A DNA stretch of 64,000 bases from Phaseolus vulgaris. Taxonomy: Eukaryota; Streptophyta; Magnoliopsida; Fabales; Fabaceae. The notes beneath the pieces were generated by a model, which worked only from the letters and a program-made list of their open reading frames with translations, did no database searches and had not been told where the DNA came from. Of this stretch, positions 9,674 to 19,507 are shown in pieces. The position numbers and the translations under genes are program-made. The stretch is from assembly GCF_000499845.2 (NCBI RefSeq), contig NC_023756.2, forward strand, positions 31,773,660 through 31,837,659. The letters run 5' to 3'. Every line of letters begins with the position of its first letter. The stretch's first letter is position 1.

Positions 9674-11393
9674 AAGCCTATTTATTTTGTGAGTAAGGTG
9701 TTGCAGGGCCCCGAGACGAGATATCAGGCCCTGGAAAAGGCTGCGCTGGCTGTGGTATTTTCGGCGAGGAGGTTGCGCCACTATTTCCATAGCTTCACCA
9801 TACTGGTGATGACTGACCTGCCCATCCAGAAGGTCTTGAAGAAGCCTGACGTTGCGGGAAGGATGGTGAAGTGGGCAGTAGAATTGTCAGAGTTTGATAT
9901 TAAGTATGAGCCCTGAGGCCCGATCAAGGGGCAAATCTTTGCAGATTTCGTGGTCGAGCTCTCATCTGAGGCGACACGAGTTGAAGGGGACGATTTCCGT
10001 TGGGTACTCTCGGTGGATGGATCGTCGAACCAGCAGGGTAGCGGTGCTGGAGTCATTTTGGAAGGACCCAACAGCGTGCTGATCGAACAATCTTTGAGAT
10101 TTGCCTTCAAAGCCAGTAACAATCAAGCAGAATATGAGGCGCTGATCGCCGGGATTTTGCTGGCCAAAGAGATGGGAGTCAGGGTGCTAATGGCTAAGAG
10201 TGACTCGCTGCTAGTCACAGGGCAAGTAACAGGCGAGTTCCAGGCCAAGGATCCACAAATGGCGGCTTACTTGGAGTATGTGCAGGAATTGAAGAGTTCC
10301 TTTGCCTCCTTTGAAGTAGTGCACGTGCCCAGAGAACAGAATGCCCGAGCTGACTTGCTAGCTAAGCTCGCCAGTTCAGGCAAGGGGGGTAGACAGAGGA
10401 CGGTGATTCAAGAAACTCTGAAGACGCCAAGAGCATTTGTGGCAGATCACCTGGTTCTTCAGATAAGCAAGTCGACGGAGAAAGCAGCGAGAAGTCATAA
10501 GTCCCTGACGCAAGAAACTTTGAGATCGCCGAGAATTAGAGCATGTCGAGGAGAGAAGGTGAACATGACGCAGGTTTGCGCTACCCATGAGCCAGACACC
10601 TGGATAACACAGTACAAGCGATGCCTGGCAGATGGCCTTCTCCCACAGGATCCGACAGAGGCTAGGAAGGTAAAGAAAAATTCTAGCAAATACACATTGA
10701 TTGATGGCGATCTGTACAGGTTTGGGTTCACTCACCCACTCCTGGAATGCGTACATGGCGAAAAGTGCACGAGAATCATGGCAGAGCTCCACGAAGGTAT
10801 ATGCGGAAGCCACGTCGGGGGTCGAGCTCTAGCCGCGAGGACTCTCTGTGCAGGTTACTACTGGCCATCGATGAGAGAAGACTGCAAAAAGTATGCCCAA
10901 TGTTGCAAACAATGCCAACAGCAGGCCGATTGGCACAAGGCGCCTCCCGAGGAGTTGAAGTCGATCTACAGCCCTTGGCCGTTTCATACCTGGGGAATAG
11001 ACATCCTGGGACCTTTCCCGCTGGCGATCAGGCAGATGAAGTACTTGGTGGTGGCGATTGAGTATTTCACCAAGTGGATCAAAGGATAACCAGTGGCCCA
11101 GATGACCGCACACAAGATCGAAGGTTTCGTGTGGAAGAACATTGTGTGCCGGTTTGGAGTGCCTAAGCGCCTGGTGTCGGACAATGGGACTCAGTTTGCA
11201 AGCCACCTGTTGAAGAAGCTTTGCGAAGGGGTGGGAATTCAACAAGTGTTTGCATCCGTCGAGCACCCTCAGACAAATGGCCAGGTGGAGTCAGCTAATC
11301 GGGTGTTGCTGAGAGGTTTGAAGAGAAGGCTAGAGAAAGCCAAAGGAAGCTGGGCTGAGGAGGTACCCCGTATAGTCTGGGCGTACCACACCT
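9674..11393 (+). pseudogene. pol: Element A RNase H domains and truncated integrase
   Basis: The same polyprotein continues with further stops: TGA at 9914-9916 (CGA in relatives) and TAA at 11087-11089. The degenerate first RNase H is at about 9600-9840. The second, archaeal-type RNase H (9990-10380) keeps SVDGSSN, NQAEYEAL, KSDSLLV and RADLLAKL. The integrase (10790 onward) keeps the HHCC region, GIDILGPF, SDNGTQF and NGQVES. After WAYHT (11393) it jumps into 3' UTR sequence: about 0.86 kb present in element C is missing, and the joint shares ACC on both sides. The C-terminal integrase domain is therefore gone; the frame runs on to 11482 in unrelated sequence. Confidence 0.88.
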
Positions 11394-11720
11394 CCTCGCC
11401 GTCGAGCGAGCGCAGGCGAGGAAGAGCGAAAAGTCCTCAGTGTTTATGGGGGCGAGAAGATGTAACCCCTGGGGCAATGTAGAGGCACCAGTGAAAAGTC
11501 CTCAGTGTTTCTGGGGGCGAGAAGATGTAACCCCCGGAGCAATGTAGAGGCAAGTAAAAGTCCTCAGTGTTTCTGGGGGCGAGAAGATGTAACCCCCGGG
11601 GCAATGTAGAGGCAAGTAAAAGACCTTCTCGCCTACGAGCGAGTTCAGGCGAGTTAAAGACCTTCTCACCTATGAGCGAGTTCAGGCAAGATAAAATCCT
11701 TCTCGTCTTGAACGAGTTCA
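11394..11720 (+). repeat. Element A 3' UTR tandem repeats
   Basis: Three units of about 62 bp (AAAAGTCCTCAGTGTTT..GGGGGCGAGAAGATGTAACCCC..GCAATGTAGAGGCA) are followed by about three units of 40 bp carrying CTCGCCT..AGGCGAG inverted halves. Both types recur in element C (58241-58480); the inverted-half type dominates in element B. Such hypervariable 3' UTR arrays are known in Tat/Ogre elements. Confidence 0.85.
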
Positions 11721-12330
11721 GGTATGGTGCTAAGGGTGGACGAAGATTGGAAGGTGGCTAAGGTAGGTTCGAAGAGAGCGCCTAGCCACCCGGTCTTTTG
11801 TTCTGAAGTTCAGGAAGGTAGAGGAGGATCCGAAGGGCGCCTTTACCCCCAGATAAAAGAACAATGGCCAAGGTATGAAGCCAGAAAGAAGCTGATATCG
11901 CCAAGAGTCTTTGGCGACCAGGAAAAGTTCAAACAAGTGGCGAGAAAGTTAAAAGACCCGTTTTGACAAAGCAGATCGGGTGAAGCAGTATTTAAGCCAG
12001 TAGTTCAGTTAAAGTTTGTTGCTTGAGGAATGATTTTACGCTAAGGTTGATTGCCTTAAGATTACGAGTCGTTAAAGTGATTGTGGTTTGAAGTTGAAAT
12101 GGTTCGAAGCAGTTAAGTATAAGATCGTGCCTACAAATTCGCTAAGTCATTTCTTTGAAGTAAAACACGCAAGGAAAGTTAAAGCAGTTGAAGAAGTCAT
12201 AAGAGGAAATACACAGACTTTTGTCGTTAAAAGAAAATATCAGTTCAGAACATATGTACGGGAAGACATAAAGTTTATTACAAGTTATGCACAAAAGGAA
12301 AGTATAAAAGCAGTGGATGGAGTAAATTGA
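11721..12330. other. Non-coding stretch between 3' UTR repeats and antisense gene
   Basis: This is noncoding retrotransposon sequence. Its first part resembles 58100-58230 of element C (AAGGTGGCTAAGGTAGGTTC, TAGCCACCCGGTC). Both pol and the antisense gene run towards it, so it probably holds both 3' ends. I see no clear terminator. Confidence 0.5.
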
Positions 12331-14011
12331 TCAGTCTTCGGCGGGAACCACTTTTCCATCCACCACCTCATTATTAAGAGACACCATGCTGAGATCCAGA
12401 TCGGGGAACAAGCAGGCGAACTGCTCCCGTGCAGCCTCGAATCCAGCAGCCAGAATTTGGGCAGAACTCAGATTAAGATCTTCAATTTGCTTCTTAAGCT
12501 CTTCAATCTGAGTCTTGAGTTCTTCAGTTTGTTCTTTCAGCCCCTTATTCTGCTGCTCCAGCTCTTCAACTTGCTTCTTGAGTTCTTCGTTGGTTTCTTG
12601 AGCCTGGAGAAGGTCTTCAGCAACCTTCTTGGATTCTACTTGCACCTTGCCCAGTTCAGCAGCAAGCTCCCCTTTTTTCTTGTTGGCTTCGTCGAGCTCA
12701 GCCATGGCGTCATCCCTCGCCTTCTCCACCTTGCCAAGGAAGATCTCCCGGTCGGCTGACATTTGCTCCAGTTTTTTCACCTTGGCGGCGTCAGTTTTTA
12801 TGAGAGCCTCCAGGTCAGCCACCCTGACGCGATAAGGCACAATCTTGCTCTCTAGTTCGATCTTTTCTTGAGCCAGTTGCTGCACCTTATGGCGGAGTTC
12901 AGTGGCCTCCTTGCGCGCCATCCTAAGCTCGGTGCTCATTGCGTCCTCTACTCGGGAGTGTTCAATCTCCGCGAGTGTCAGATTGAAGGACAACTTCTCC
13001 ACCTCAACCCTCATGGTGTTGTTTTCAGTTCTAAGGCTGAAGAGGTCATCCTGGAGCTTCCTGGTGGAGCTCTCCACAGCTCTGGTTATGATGGCGGGGA
13101 TGTCTTCTGCTATCGTCTTCAGCTTAGTAGATAAAGGCTCCCACATCCTCGTGACCTCAAGAGGGAGGTTTGCTGCTTGAAGAGGCGCTGGGTGGGCCTG
13201 TTGTTGGTTTTCGTCGCCACCTTCTTTAATTGGTTCTTCAGCAAGTGCTTCTTGGCATGGTGGCGACGTCGGGGATTCGGTGATCAGAATTGGAGAGGTA
13301 TGGGCAACCTCATCCCCGATTGGAGCAACATCTGCGGCTGAGGCATTTGAAGGAGGGCCCCCTCCAGCTGATACATATAGCGTGGAGGCGCTCGGAGGGT
13401 CCTCCATGAAATTTGGCTCGGGGGCCTCAACCGTAGGTGGCGTAGTTGCCAGTGGAATGGCTTGGACAGGTGAGGCAGGAGCTGGTGGAGATGGCAAAGT
13501 TGGAGGTGGAGCAGGCGTGGATGGCGGCGATGTTGAGCTCGGTGAGGAGCTCCCTCTCGAAACGAGTAAAGGGAAACTTTAGTTTCACCTTCTTGAATAA
13601 CGTTGTGTAGACGAAGCAGAAGGGCCCGTCATTGCTCGCCTTATCGTCGGTGCAAACCGGCAGGTCGGGGGGGCAAGGCAGCACGGTCATCTTCTCATCG
13701 TGCTCCTTGTGGAATGTTTGGTGAGGCTCATCCCCCTTAGTCAATCGCAAAACTGCCCCAGCAGTGTTCACGGAAGACGTTTCCCTCAAGAGGGTCGAGT
13801 TGGCCCAAGGATAGAGTTTTTTGAAGTCTGGTGGGGGGACGGGGGCTCCTCCGGTGATAGGTGGAGTCGCCTGGGCCAGGTTGGGGCGGGAAGGTGCAGG
13901 CCTCTCAGCCTGGGAAGACGAAGCACCGCGTGCTCGCGGTGGGTTGAGTGCTTGAGAAGAGGGGTTTCGCGATGAAGGAGGAGGATTCGGGATGATCTTT
14001 GAGCGAGTCAT
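12331..14011 (-). pseudogene. Element A antisense gene (aORF), internally deleted
   Basis: Start ATG is at 14011 (minus), MTRSKIIPNPPPSSRNP, as in B and C. The first part has a Ser/Pro-rich N-terminus, KKLYPWANSTLL, and the start of the Transposase_28-type ('putative gypsy type transposon') domain, FCFVYTTLFKKVKLKFPF. After ELLTELNIAA about 1 kb present in element C is missing, including the second intron, and the frame shifts. The remainder (13497-12331) encodes a Pro-rich linker and a long coiled coil with EELKKQ-like repeats, ending NNEVVDGKVVPAED. A 5'-UTR intron is visible: donor GT at 14251-14250, acceptor AG before 14019, 232 bp, same length as in C. The protein's role is unknown. Confidence 0.82.
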
Positions 14012-14597
14012 TCTCGAAGCTGCAAAGGAAGAAGAAAAGGAAAAATGATCAGGGTTCGCAGAGGCTGACTCGATCATGGGAAAAGGGTGAAAAACGAACG
14101 AACGTAGGTTCGTTGCAACGATTGACGAAGCCCTAAGTTACGAGAAAGGAGAAATGGAAAAACAACCCACAACGTATGCACCAGACAGTTACAGGATGAT
14201 GCGAATCGGTTAAAATGCAGGAAAAACCAGCAGAAGAAGGAAAGGAGGTACCTTTTGATGATCAGAAAGACGATGAAGGATGCTGGTGATTCAGAATGTT
14301 GAAGGACGCTGAGAGCTTTTTTGAAGAAGAAAGTTAGAGCGTTTTAGAATACGAAGAAAAGTGATGGAACAGTGGAGCGAAAAAAGGGTTTAAGGGTTTC
14401 TCGACGCGGGTTTGAGAAGCGCTAACGGTAGCTGAAGGTAACCGTTGATGAAGCCACGTGTCGAGCGATGGGTGAGGGGTTTGGTGGAGCGTCAGAGAAG
14501 CAGAAAGTACAACCGCTTGGAATTCTGCGTCAGTGCCACGTAGATCGGTGTTGACGTGACTCTTTCAGTCTTTTCGCTGGTCAAGTCTTCGCTTAAG

Positions 14598-14610
14598 ACT
14601 GGGGGACTTG
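14598..14610 (+). other. Polypurine tract of element A
   Basis: ACTGGGGGACTTG directly precedes the 3' LTR and would prime plus-strand synthesis. The same GGGGG run precedes the 3' LTR in B and C (minus strand; CAAGCCCCCC at 31424 and 54436). The remainder of 14252-14597 is the presumed 5' UTR or promoter area of the antisense gene. Confidence 0.75.
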
Positions 14611-15424
14611 TGTACCGCCCTGGTAGTCGGAAGTGATGACGTGGCATCAAGCTACAGTGTAGGCGTGTTGACAAGGCGCCAGGCTTACAGAAGGAAAGGA
14701 AGTCGGGGGGCTCGTGTAGTCGCCAGTTATTAAGTTGGCGTGCTCCGATCTCCAGCATACCAGGCGATCGCCCAGTTGAAGATGAAGTCGCCAGATGGTA
14801 AACTCAGGCGACCAAGTGATTGGAGATCGCCAGAGCAAGCACATCGCCGAAGATGAAGGTGGTGCAGATTATGAAGGCGGCCGGCGAGACCACAGGGAAG
14901 GTGTACGAGAGCACCCTAACTCGCCAATTCCAGTAGAGATCGCGCTCCCAAGTTATCTATGCACTGGGCAGTACCATGCATAAGTAACTTAGCCAAAAAG
15001 AGAGTCAGAAGCAGCGCCCAAGTCAAGGAGGCTCCAGATGGTGGCACGTCTACGACTGGATGCGAGCCACGTGTCCAGGTCTGTAACTGCCAGGAGAGAG
15101 AAAGTGACCAGGTATATAAGAGTTCTCAACGAACTTTCTGAGGTACGCACGTTCAGATTACACTCTTTACGCTTGCGAGTTAGAGAGCTTACTGTGAGAG
15201 AGAATTTGCACGGTTCCTTGAGATTTCTTGAGTGTTCTTGCTCTTAGTATTTGGTGGTTCGGTCACTGACTTGGGCGTTGGAGTGCGATCGGCCGCAGCG
15301 GCGCCGCTCTGTTCTTTTGCAGGTTCTTGAGGTGGATCTTGAAGAAGGACGGAGGTTTGAAGCGGTGCACACGTCGATCCTTTGACGAGGCAGTTTCCAG
15401 CGTTCTGGTCAACAGGCAGGATCA
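14611..15424 (+). repeat. Element A 3' LTR
   Basis: 814 bp, identical ends to the 5' LTR and about ten scattered substitutions. It is followed by the TSD tgtct at 15425-15429. Confidence 0.95.
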
Positions 15425-15429
15425 TGTCT

Positions 15430-15859
15430 GATCTCTTTTTCTTCTTTTTATTTAATAAATTGCCAAATTGGAATAATGGATTTTCATTTCTTCTGCCTCA
15501 TTAATGTTGCTATTTCAACTTAGCAAGACATCCATTAATTTTCAAACTCTTCAAATTTATAATCAACATTCACTGCTTCTAATTCCTCCTAAATCGTATA
15601 TGCATTAATATTCTTTTATTTCTGCATTTTAGGACTGTGATGAAATTTTAACCTACCCTAAAATGTTAATAGGGTAATTGTTGCTTCAATTTTGACCTTG
15701 GGGTGTCCAAAAAATGGTTCCAATTAAATAGCATGCTATAAAACAAGTTACATGCATGGTCATTATGAAATCCACAGATTATTTTATTTGTCACTGGTTG
15801 GACATTCTTTTTCTGGTAGAGAGTGCATATTGATCGGCCATGCTTTCTGGTTTTGGTAG
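15430..15859. other. AT-rich spacer, no feature seen
   Basis: This is the host side of the element A insertion. A near-repeat (TCTGGTAGAGAGTGCATATTG, TTTGGTAGGGAGTGCCTATTG) lies just before the actin-related exon. Otherwise I see nothing coding. Confidence 0.5.
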
Positions 15860-15860
15860 G

Positions 15861-16048
15861 GAGTGCCTATTGATTGATCCTAAAGAGCATCCTATGTTCC
15901 TTGCAAAGCCTTCTTCAAACTCTCAACAACAGAGAGAAAGGTATTCGTATTATAATTTATTGTCTAGAATTATAAGCTCATCTTAAAGTGTCAATACTTA
16001 TAATTTGTATTTTATTATTACAAGATAGCAGAGCTTATGTTTGAGAAG
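15861..16048 (+). pseudogene. ARP4: Actin-related protein 4 gene fragment, two exons
   Basis: Bases 15861-15940 read ECLLIDPKEHPMFLAKPSSN followed by SQQQRE, preceded by TTTTGGTAG (acceptor) and followed by AAAG/GTATTC (donor). After an 84-bp intron ending ACAAG, 16025-16048 reads IAELMFEK. Together they match the segment of plant ARP4, a nuclear actin-related subunit of chromatin-remodelling and acetyltransferase complexes, around its EHPM, QQQRE and ELMFEK motifs. Only this piece is present: at about 16048 the sequence turns into repeat DNA, and no upstream ARP4 exons are seen. Retained introns mean it came from genomic DNA, not a processed copy. Probably a captured or broken gene fragment. 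Confidence 0.7.
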
Positions 16049-16758
16049 ATTGGACTCACTTGGGCGGGATCCTCTGGAAGCTTCTAGCTTAGGCGAGTTT
16101 GGACGAGTATTTGGAGCGTTTCAACTTTCCATTTTTATCTAGTATATTCTCCTTTTCCCCTTTCATCTCAATTTTTCCCTAGAATAATGAATTTAACACA
16201 AATTTGGGAATAAATCATTCTTATTCATATTATAATCACAAAATATGTAAACATATTTAAATTCATAAATTAGGAGTTATATTATGGTTATTTTATCAAT
16301 TAATATCTACAAAGTGCTTTCTATTTTAATATGAAATATTACATAAATATGACACTTATCACTCTTTTACAATATCTGAGAATTATAATCGCTACAATAT
16401 AGTGACACCTAACCTTAGGGAAAGGGGATAAGATGGTCAAACCCACACTCATCTCCCTCATTGTTGTTCCTATGCTTGTGTGTGGAGAGAGAGAAAGAGA
16501 GAGATAATTTAGAGATGTGACTAGTAACGTTTTAAAATATTAATTATATAACACATTAAACTAATGCATATATTAATACTTTACACAAATAATTAAATGA
16601 ATAAATAAATAAATTAGGGTTATTTATGTTACATTAATATGTATTTTTATATTAAATGATATCACATAAATACTATAATGCTTACATTAATTTATTACAT
16701 TAATGAAATTATTTAATAATTAAATGTATTCATTAACTAATTTTCTTATTTTAAATAT

Positions 16759-17028
16759 CAATGCAAAAAAATTATTAAATAAAAATCAATTTTAGAGACA
16801 AAAATTAATTAGTTGCTATAATGATTAAATTAGAGATAATTTTAGAGACTAAAATAATTTTTGGTTTCTAAATTAGTTTTTATTATTGTTAAATAGTTTC
16901 TAAATTGGTATCTAATTAGCTACCAAGGTTTTAACTACAAATTATATAGATTCTAAATTTAGTCAATATAGTAAGTAATTATTTTTATCTCTAAAATTAG
17001 TTTCTATTTTAATGATTTTCTTGTAATG
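16759..17028. mobile_element. CACTA-type foldback MITE, 270 bp, decayed
   Basis: This equals the MITE at 45426-45806 but with degraded ends (CAATGCAAAAAAATTATT; right end ATTTTCTTGTAATG) and about 110 bp missing from one arm. The 3-bp TSD tat flanks it. Confidence 0.6.
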
Positions 17029-17115
17029 TATATTTAAATAATCATTTTAAAAAGAATATTACTAATAAAATTAAGATTAATCCTCTTTCTTTGAACTACT
17101 CCTCTTTTTCTTTCC

Positions 17116-17278
17116 TATAAAAGGCGAAGATTCATAAAGTTTTCTCATCAAAGTTATCAAATTTTGACTAGTGACAAAAATAATATTTATACCTATCTTT
17201 GAATTTTTAGAGTTTAGAGAAATACCCAGCAACATGGACAGAGATGAAGACGACGAAGACGCACATAAAGTGTTTTAA
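17116..17278 (+). pseudogene. TATA box plus broken acidic mini-ORF (cassette copy 1)
   Basis: TATAAAAG at 17116-17123 is followed 118 bases later by ATG 17234 and MDRDEDDEDAHKVF, then a stop at 17276 where copy 2 has a Gln codon; another stop follows downstream. It is a decayed copy of the cassette at 17995-18232. Product unrecognised. Confidence 0.45.
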
Positions 17279-17524
17279 AGAATAATGAGATTAATCTGAA
17301 AATCAAATCAAGGAAGTATACCAAAAGGTAATTCATATAGTAGGTTTTGATTAATTAGATTCAAACATTTTCTCAATGTTGTGTTTTCTCTTAGGTATTC
17401 AACTTAAAAAACATTTTGTTGACAAAACATTGCATTTTTTAGAATACATATATTGAGTACTATTCAGAAAAAAAGACAATTATTTTTTAAAAAAAAACAC
17501 ATGTAAATTTCTTATTTTAAATAT

Positions 17525-17908
17525 CACTTCAAAAAAGATCATTAAATAAAAATAAAATTTAGAGACAAAAATTAATTAGGTGCTATAGTGACTAAATTAG
17601 AGACTATTTTAGAGACTAAAATAATTTTTGGTTTCTAAATTAGTTTCTATTATTGTTAAATAGTTTCTAAATTGGTATCTAATTAGCTACCATGTTTGAA
17701 ATACCAATTATTTAGATTCTAAATTTGGTAGCAAAAACCTTAGGAGCTAATTAGATACAAAATTAGAAACTATTTAACAAAATAATAGAAACTAATTTCA
17801 AAACCAAATTTTTTTTAGTCTCTAAAATGGTTTCTAATTTAGTTAATATAGTAAGTAATTATTTTTATTTCTAAAATTAGTTTTTATTTTAATGATTTTC
17901 TTATATTG
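17525..17908. mobile_element. CACTA-type foldback MITE, 384 bp
   Basis: It starts CACTTCAAAAAAGATCATT and ends ATTTTCTTATATTG, decayed CACTA ends, with tat on both sides. The two halves are reverse complements over most of their length (GGTTTCTAAATTAGTTTCTA on the left; TAGAAACTAATTT and AAACC on the right), so the transcript could fold into a long hairpin. No coding capacity. Confidence 0.65.
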
Positions 17909-17994
17909 TATATTTAAATAATCATTTTAAAAAGAAAATTACTAAAAAAATTAAGATTAATCATCTTTCATTGAACTACTCATCTCTTTTTCCC

Positions 17995-18002
17995 TATAAA
18001 AG
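17995..18002 (+). promoter_or_regulatory. TATA box of cassette copy 2
   Basis: TATAAAAG lies about 100 bases before ATG 18101 and at the same place in all three cassette copies. Promoter activity is inferred from motif and spacing only. Confidence 0.4.
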
Positions 18003-18100
18003 GCAAAGATTCATAGAGTTTTCTCATCAAAGTTATCAAATTTTAACAAGTGACAAAAATAATATTTATAGCTATCTTTGAATTTTTAGAGTGGAAAGAA

Positions 18101-18232
18101 ATGGCTAACAACATGGACAAAGATGAAGACGACGAAGACGTACATAAAATTTTTCAAAGAATGATGAGATTTATCTCAAAATCAAATCAAGGAAGTATAC
18201 CAAAGGTAATGTATATAGAAGTATTTTATTAA
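18101..18232 (+). CDS. Acidic mini-ORF, possible first exon (cassette copy 2)
   Basis: ATG 18101 opens a 43-codon frame, MANNMDKDEDDEDVHKIFQR onward, ending at 18232. It has a strongly acidic N-terminus and a basic second half. At 18205/18206 AAAG/GTAATG looks like a splice donor, so the frame may be exon 1 (35 codons) of a longer gene. The third copy at 46011 preserves the frame and the candidate donor; the first is broken. I do not recognise the family. No downstream exon was identified, and R2 is cut by the TR-GAG insertion 250 bases further on. Confidence 0.35.
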   Translation: MANNMDKDEDDEDVHKIFQRMMRFISKSNQGSIPKVMYIEVFY

Positions 18233-18479
18233 TTAGATACAAACTTTTTTCTCAGTGTTGTTTTTTGTCTTAGTTATTCAACTGAAAAAACATTTCGTTG
18301 ATAGAACATTGCATTTTTTAGTAATACATATATTGAGTACTATTCACAAAAAAAGACAAAAAATATTTCAAAAAAATAAACATGTAAATAAGGATTATAC
18401 ATAAAACATGGAAACTTAACATTTTTGTTGGAAATTGGGTTTATGTCTAGGAAGAGTCAAGAACGAGACGAGGATGTTG

Positions 18480-19507
18480 TGATGTGATTCCACTAGCCAT
18501 ATAGAGAATGATTCTTGACATTCTTAGGAATCACCTTGAGCTGGACATTATAGAGGCACTTTTCTTAGAGTTGGATCATTGTTCTAAGACAAGAACTCAC
18601 CAAAAACTAGTACCAAATCCCAAACTCATTTGGATGCTCCACATATTGTCAAACTGAATCAACAAAGAGAGGTACAATTAAAGGAACCGAACAGAATTGA
18701 ATAAGCAAACATTTGAACCGAACAAAAGTGTAATTAAAAGGCAAGAACAGAACATAGGTGCTGGAAAAAATAGAAAAGCCGAACCAAACAACTCAAGAAC
18801 ACAAGACAACATGAACAATTGAAAGAGAAGGAAGGAAGGAGAAGAGAGTGCTCATGAAGATGGAAGGATGTTGGATGATCTCGCCACTAGAAGTGTGGAA
18901 TGCTCGTAGATAAGAGTGATGCCGCCACTTGAGGACTCCATTGATCCATCAAGATAAGACTAGAGAAGAAGGCTCCAAAAGCTCTCCAAAGTTCACTCAA
19001 AATTTGAGTAGAGTTTTCTTAGATTAATTCCAATCTCCAATTTACAAAGAGAGCACCTCTATTTATAGCCTAAAGTGCTGAAATGTAAGCTACACAAATT
19101 CAAAAAACTCCCTCCCAAAAAGCTTCTAGAATTTGCGCCTAAAACAAAGCATGAGGAAGGTGTGATCCTTTCTCTCACTTTGGCACCTCCTTATTTACTC
19201 CTACACCTATCTACTAACACCCCCCCCCCCCCCCTCTCCTAAGACTCTTAACTAAAGACTAAAAGATGCTTTAACAATAGAGGTTTCTAATGTTTCCCTC
19301 TAAGCACCTTTCTAAACAATATTTATTTAAAACTTGGCCTTGCCCTTCATGGGATGGTCTTTGGGCTTTTGTGGGCTCTGGCCTTCTTGGGCTTGGGCTT
19401 GGGCTTGGGCTTTATCTTTTGCAAAGATTAACAAGAAAAACTTTAAATGTGAAGGCGAATGAAGTTGTTCTTCATTATAAAAAGCCACCTTTAGTTGATT
19501 CTCATCA
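18480..19507 (-). repeat. TR-GAG element 3' LTR (left)
   Basis: 1028 bp. It contains TATAAATAG on the minus strand (19059-19067), a 15-base C run at 19220-19234 (6-7 in the other LTR) and a (GGCTTG)n stretch near 19395, which explain most of its extra length. The Gag frame ends inside it. Confidence 0.9.

Larger units (their letters stand above)
5140..15424 (+). mobile_element. Element A: complete Ty3/gypsy Tat-lineage LTR retrotransposon with antisense gene
   Basis: Two 814-bp LTRs (5140-5953 and 14611-15424) start TGTACCGCCC and end GGCAGGATCA, and the direct repeat tgtct sits outside at 5135-5139 and 15425-15429. In order inside: primer binding site, gag, protease, RT, RNase H, second RNase H, truncated integrase, tandem-repeat 3' UTR, an antisense gene, polypurine tract. 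The second RNase H and the antisense gene between pol and the 3' LTR are hallmarks of the Tat lineage (Grande/Retand/RIRE2-like groups). I count about ten base differences between the two LTRs, so the insertion is fairly young. It is not autonomous: pol has several stops and the integrase C-terminus is deleted. Confidence 0.95.
16049..18479 (+). repeat. Repeat R2, copy 1, with internal tandem duplication
   Basis: This aligns with 45225-46380. Within it a unit of about 765 bp (start near 16743 and again near 17508, both TTTCTTATTTTAAATATCA) is duplicated in tandem; each unit holds a CACTA-type MITE, a TATA box and an acidic mini-ORF. R2 resumes at 23931 after the TR-GAG element. The rest is AT-rich with no other coding frame; a short GAGA run lies at 16480-16506. 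Confidence 0.65.

Noticed and set aside
19220..19234. Poly-C run as a regulatory site
   Set aside because: It is a length-variable mononucleotide run (15 in one LTR, 6-7 in the other), consistent with slippage.
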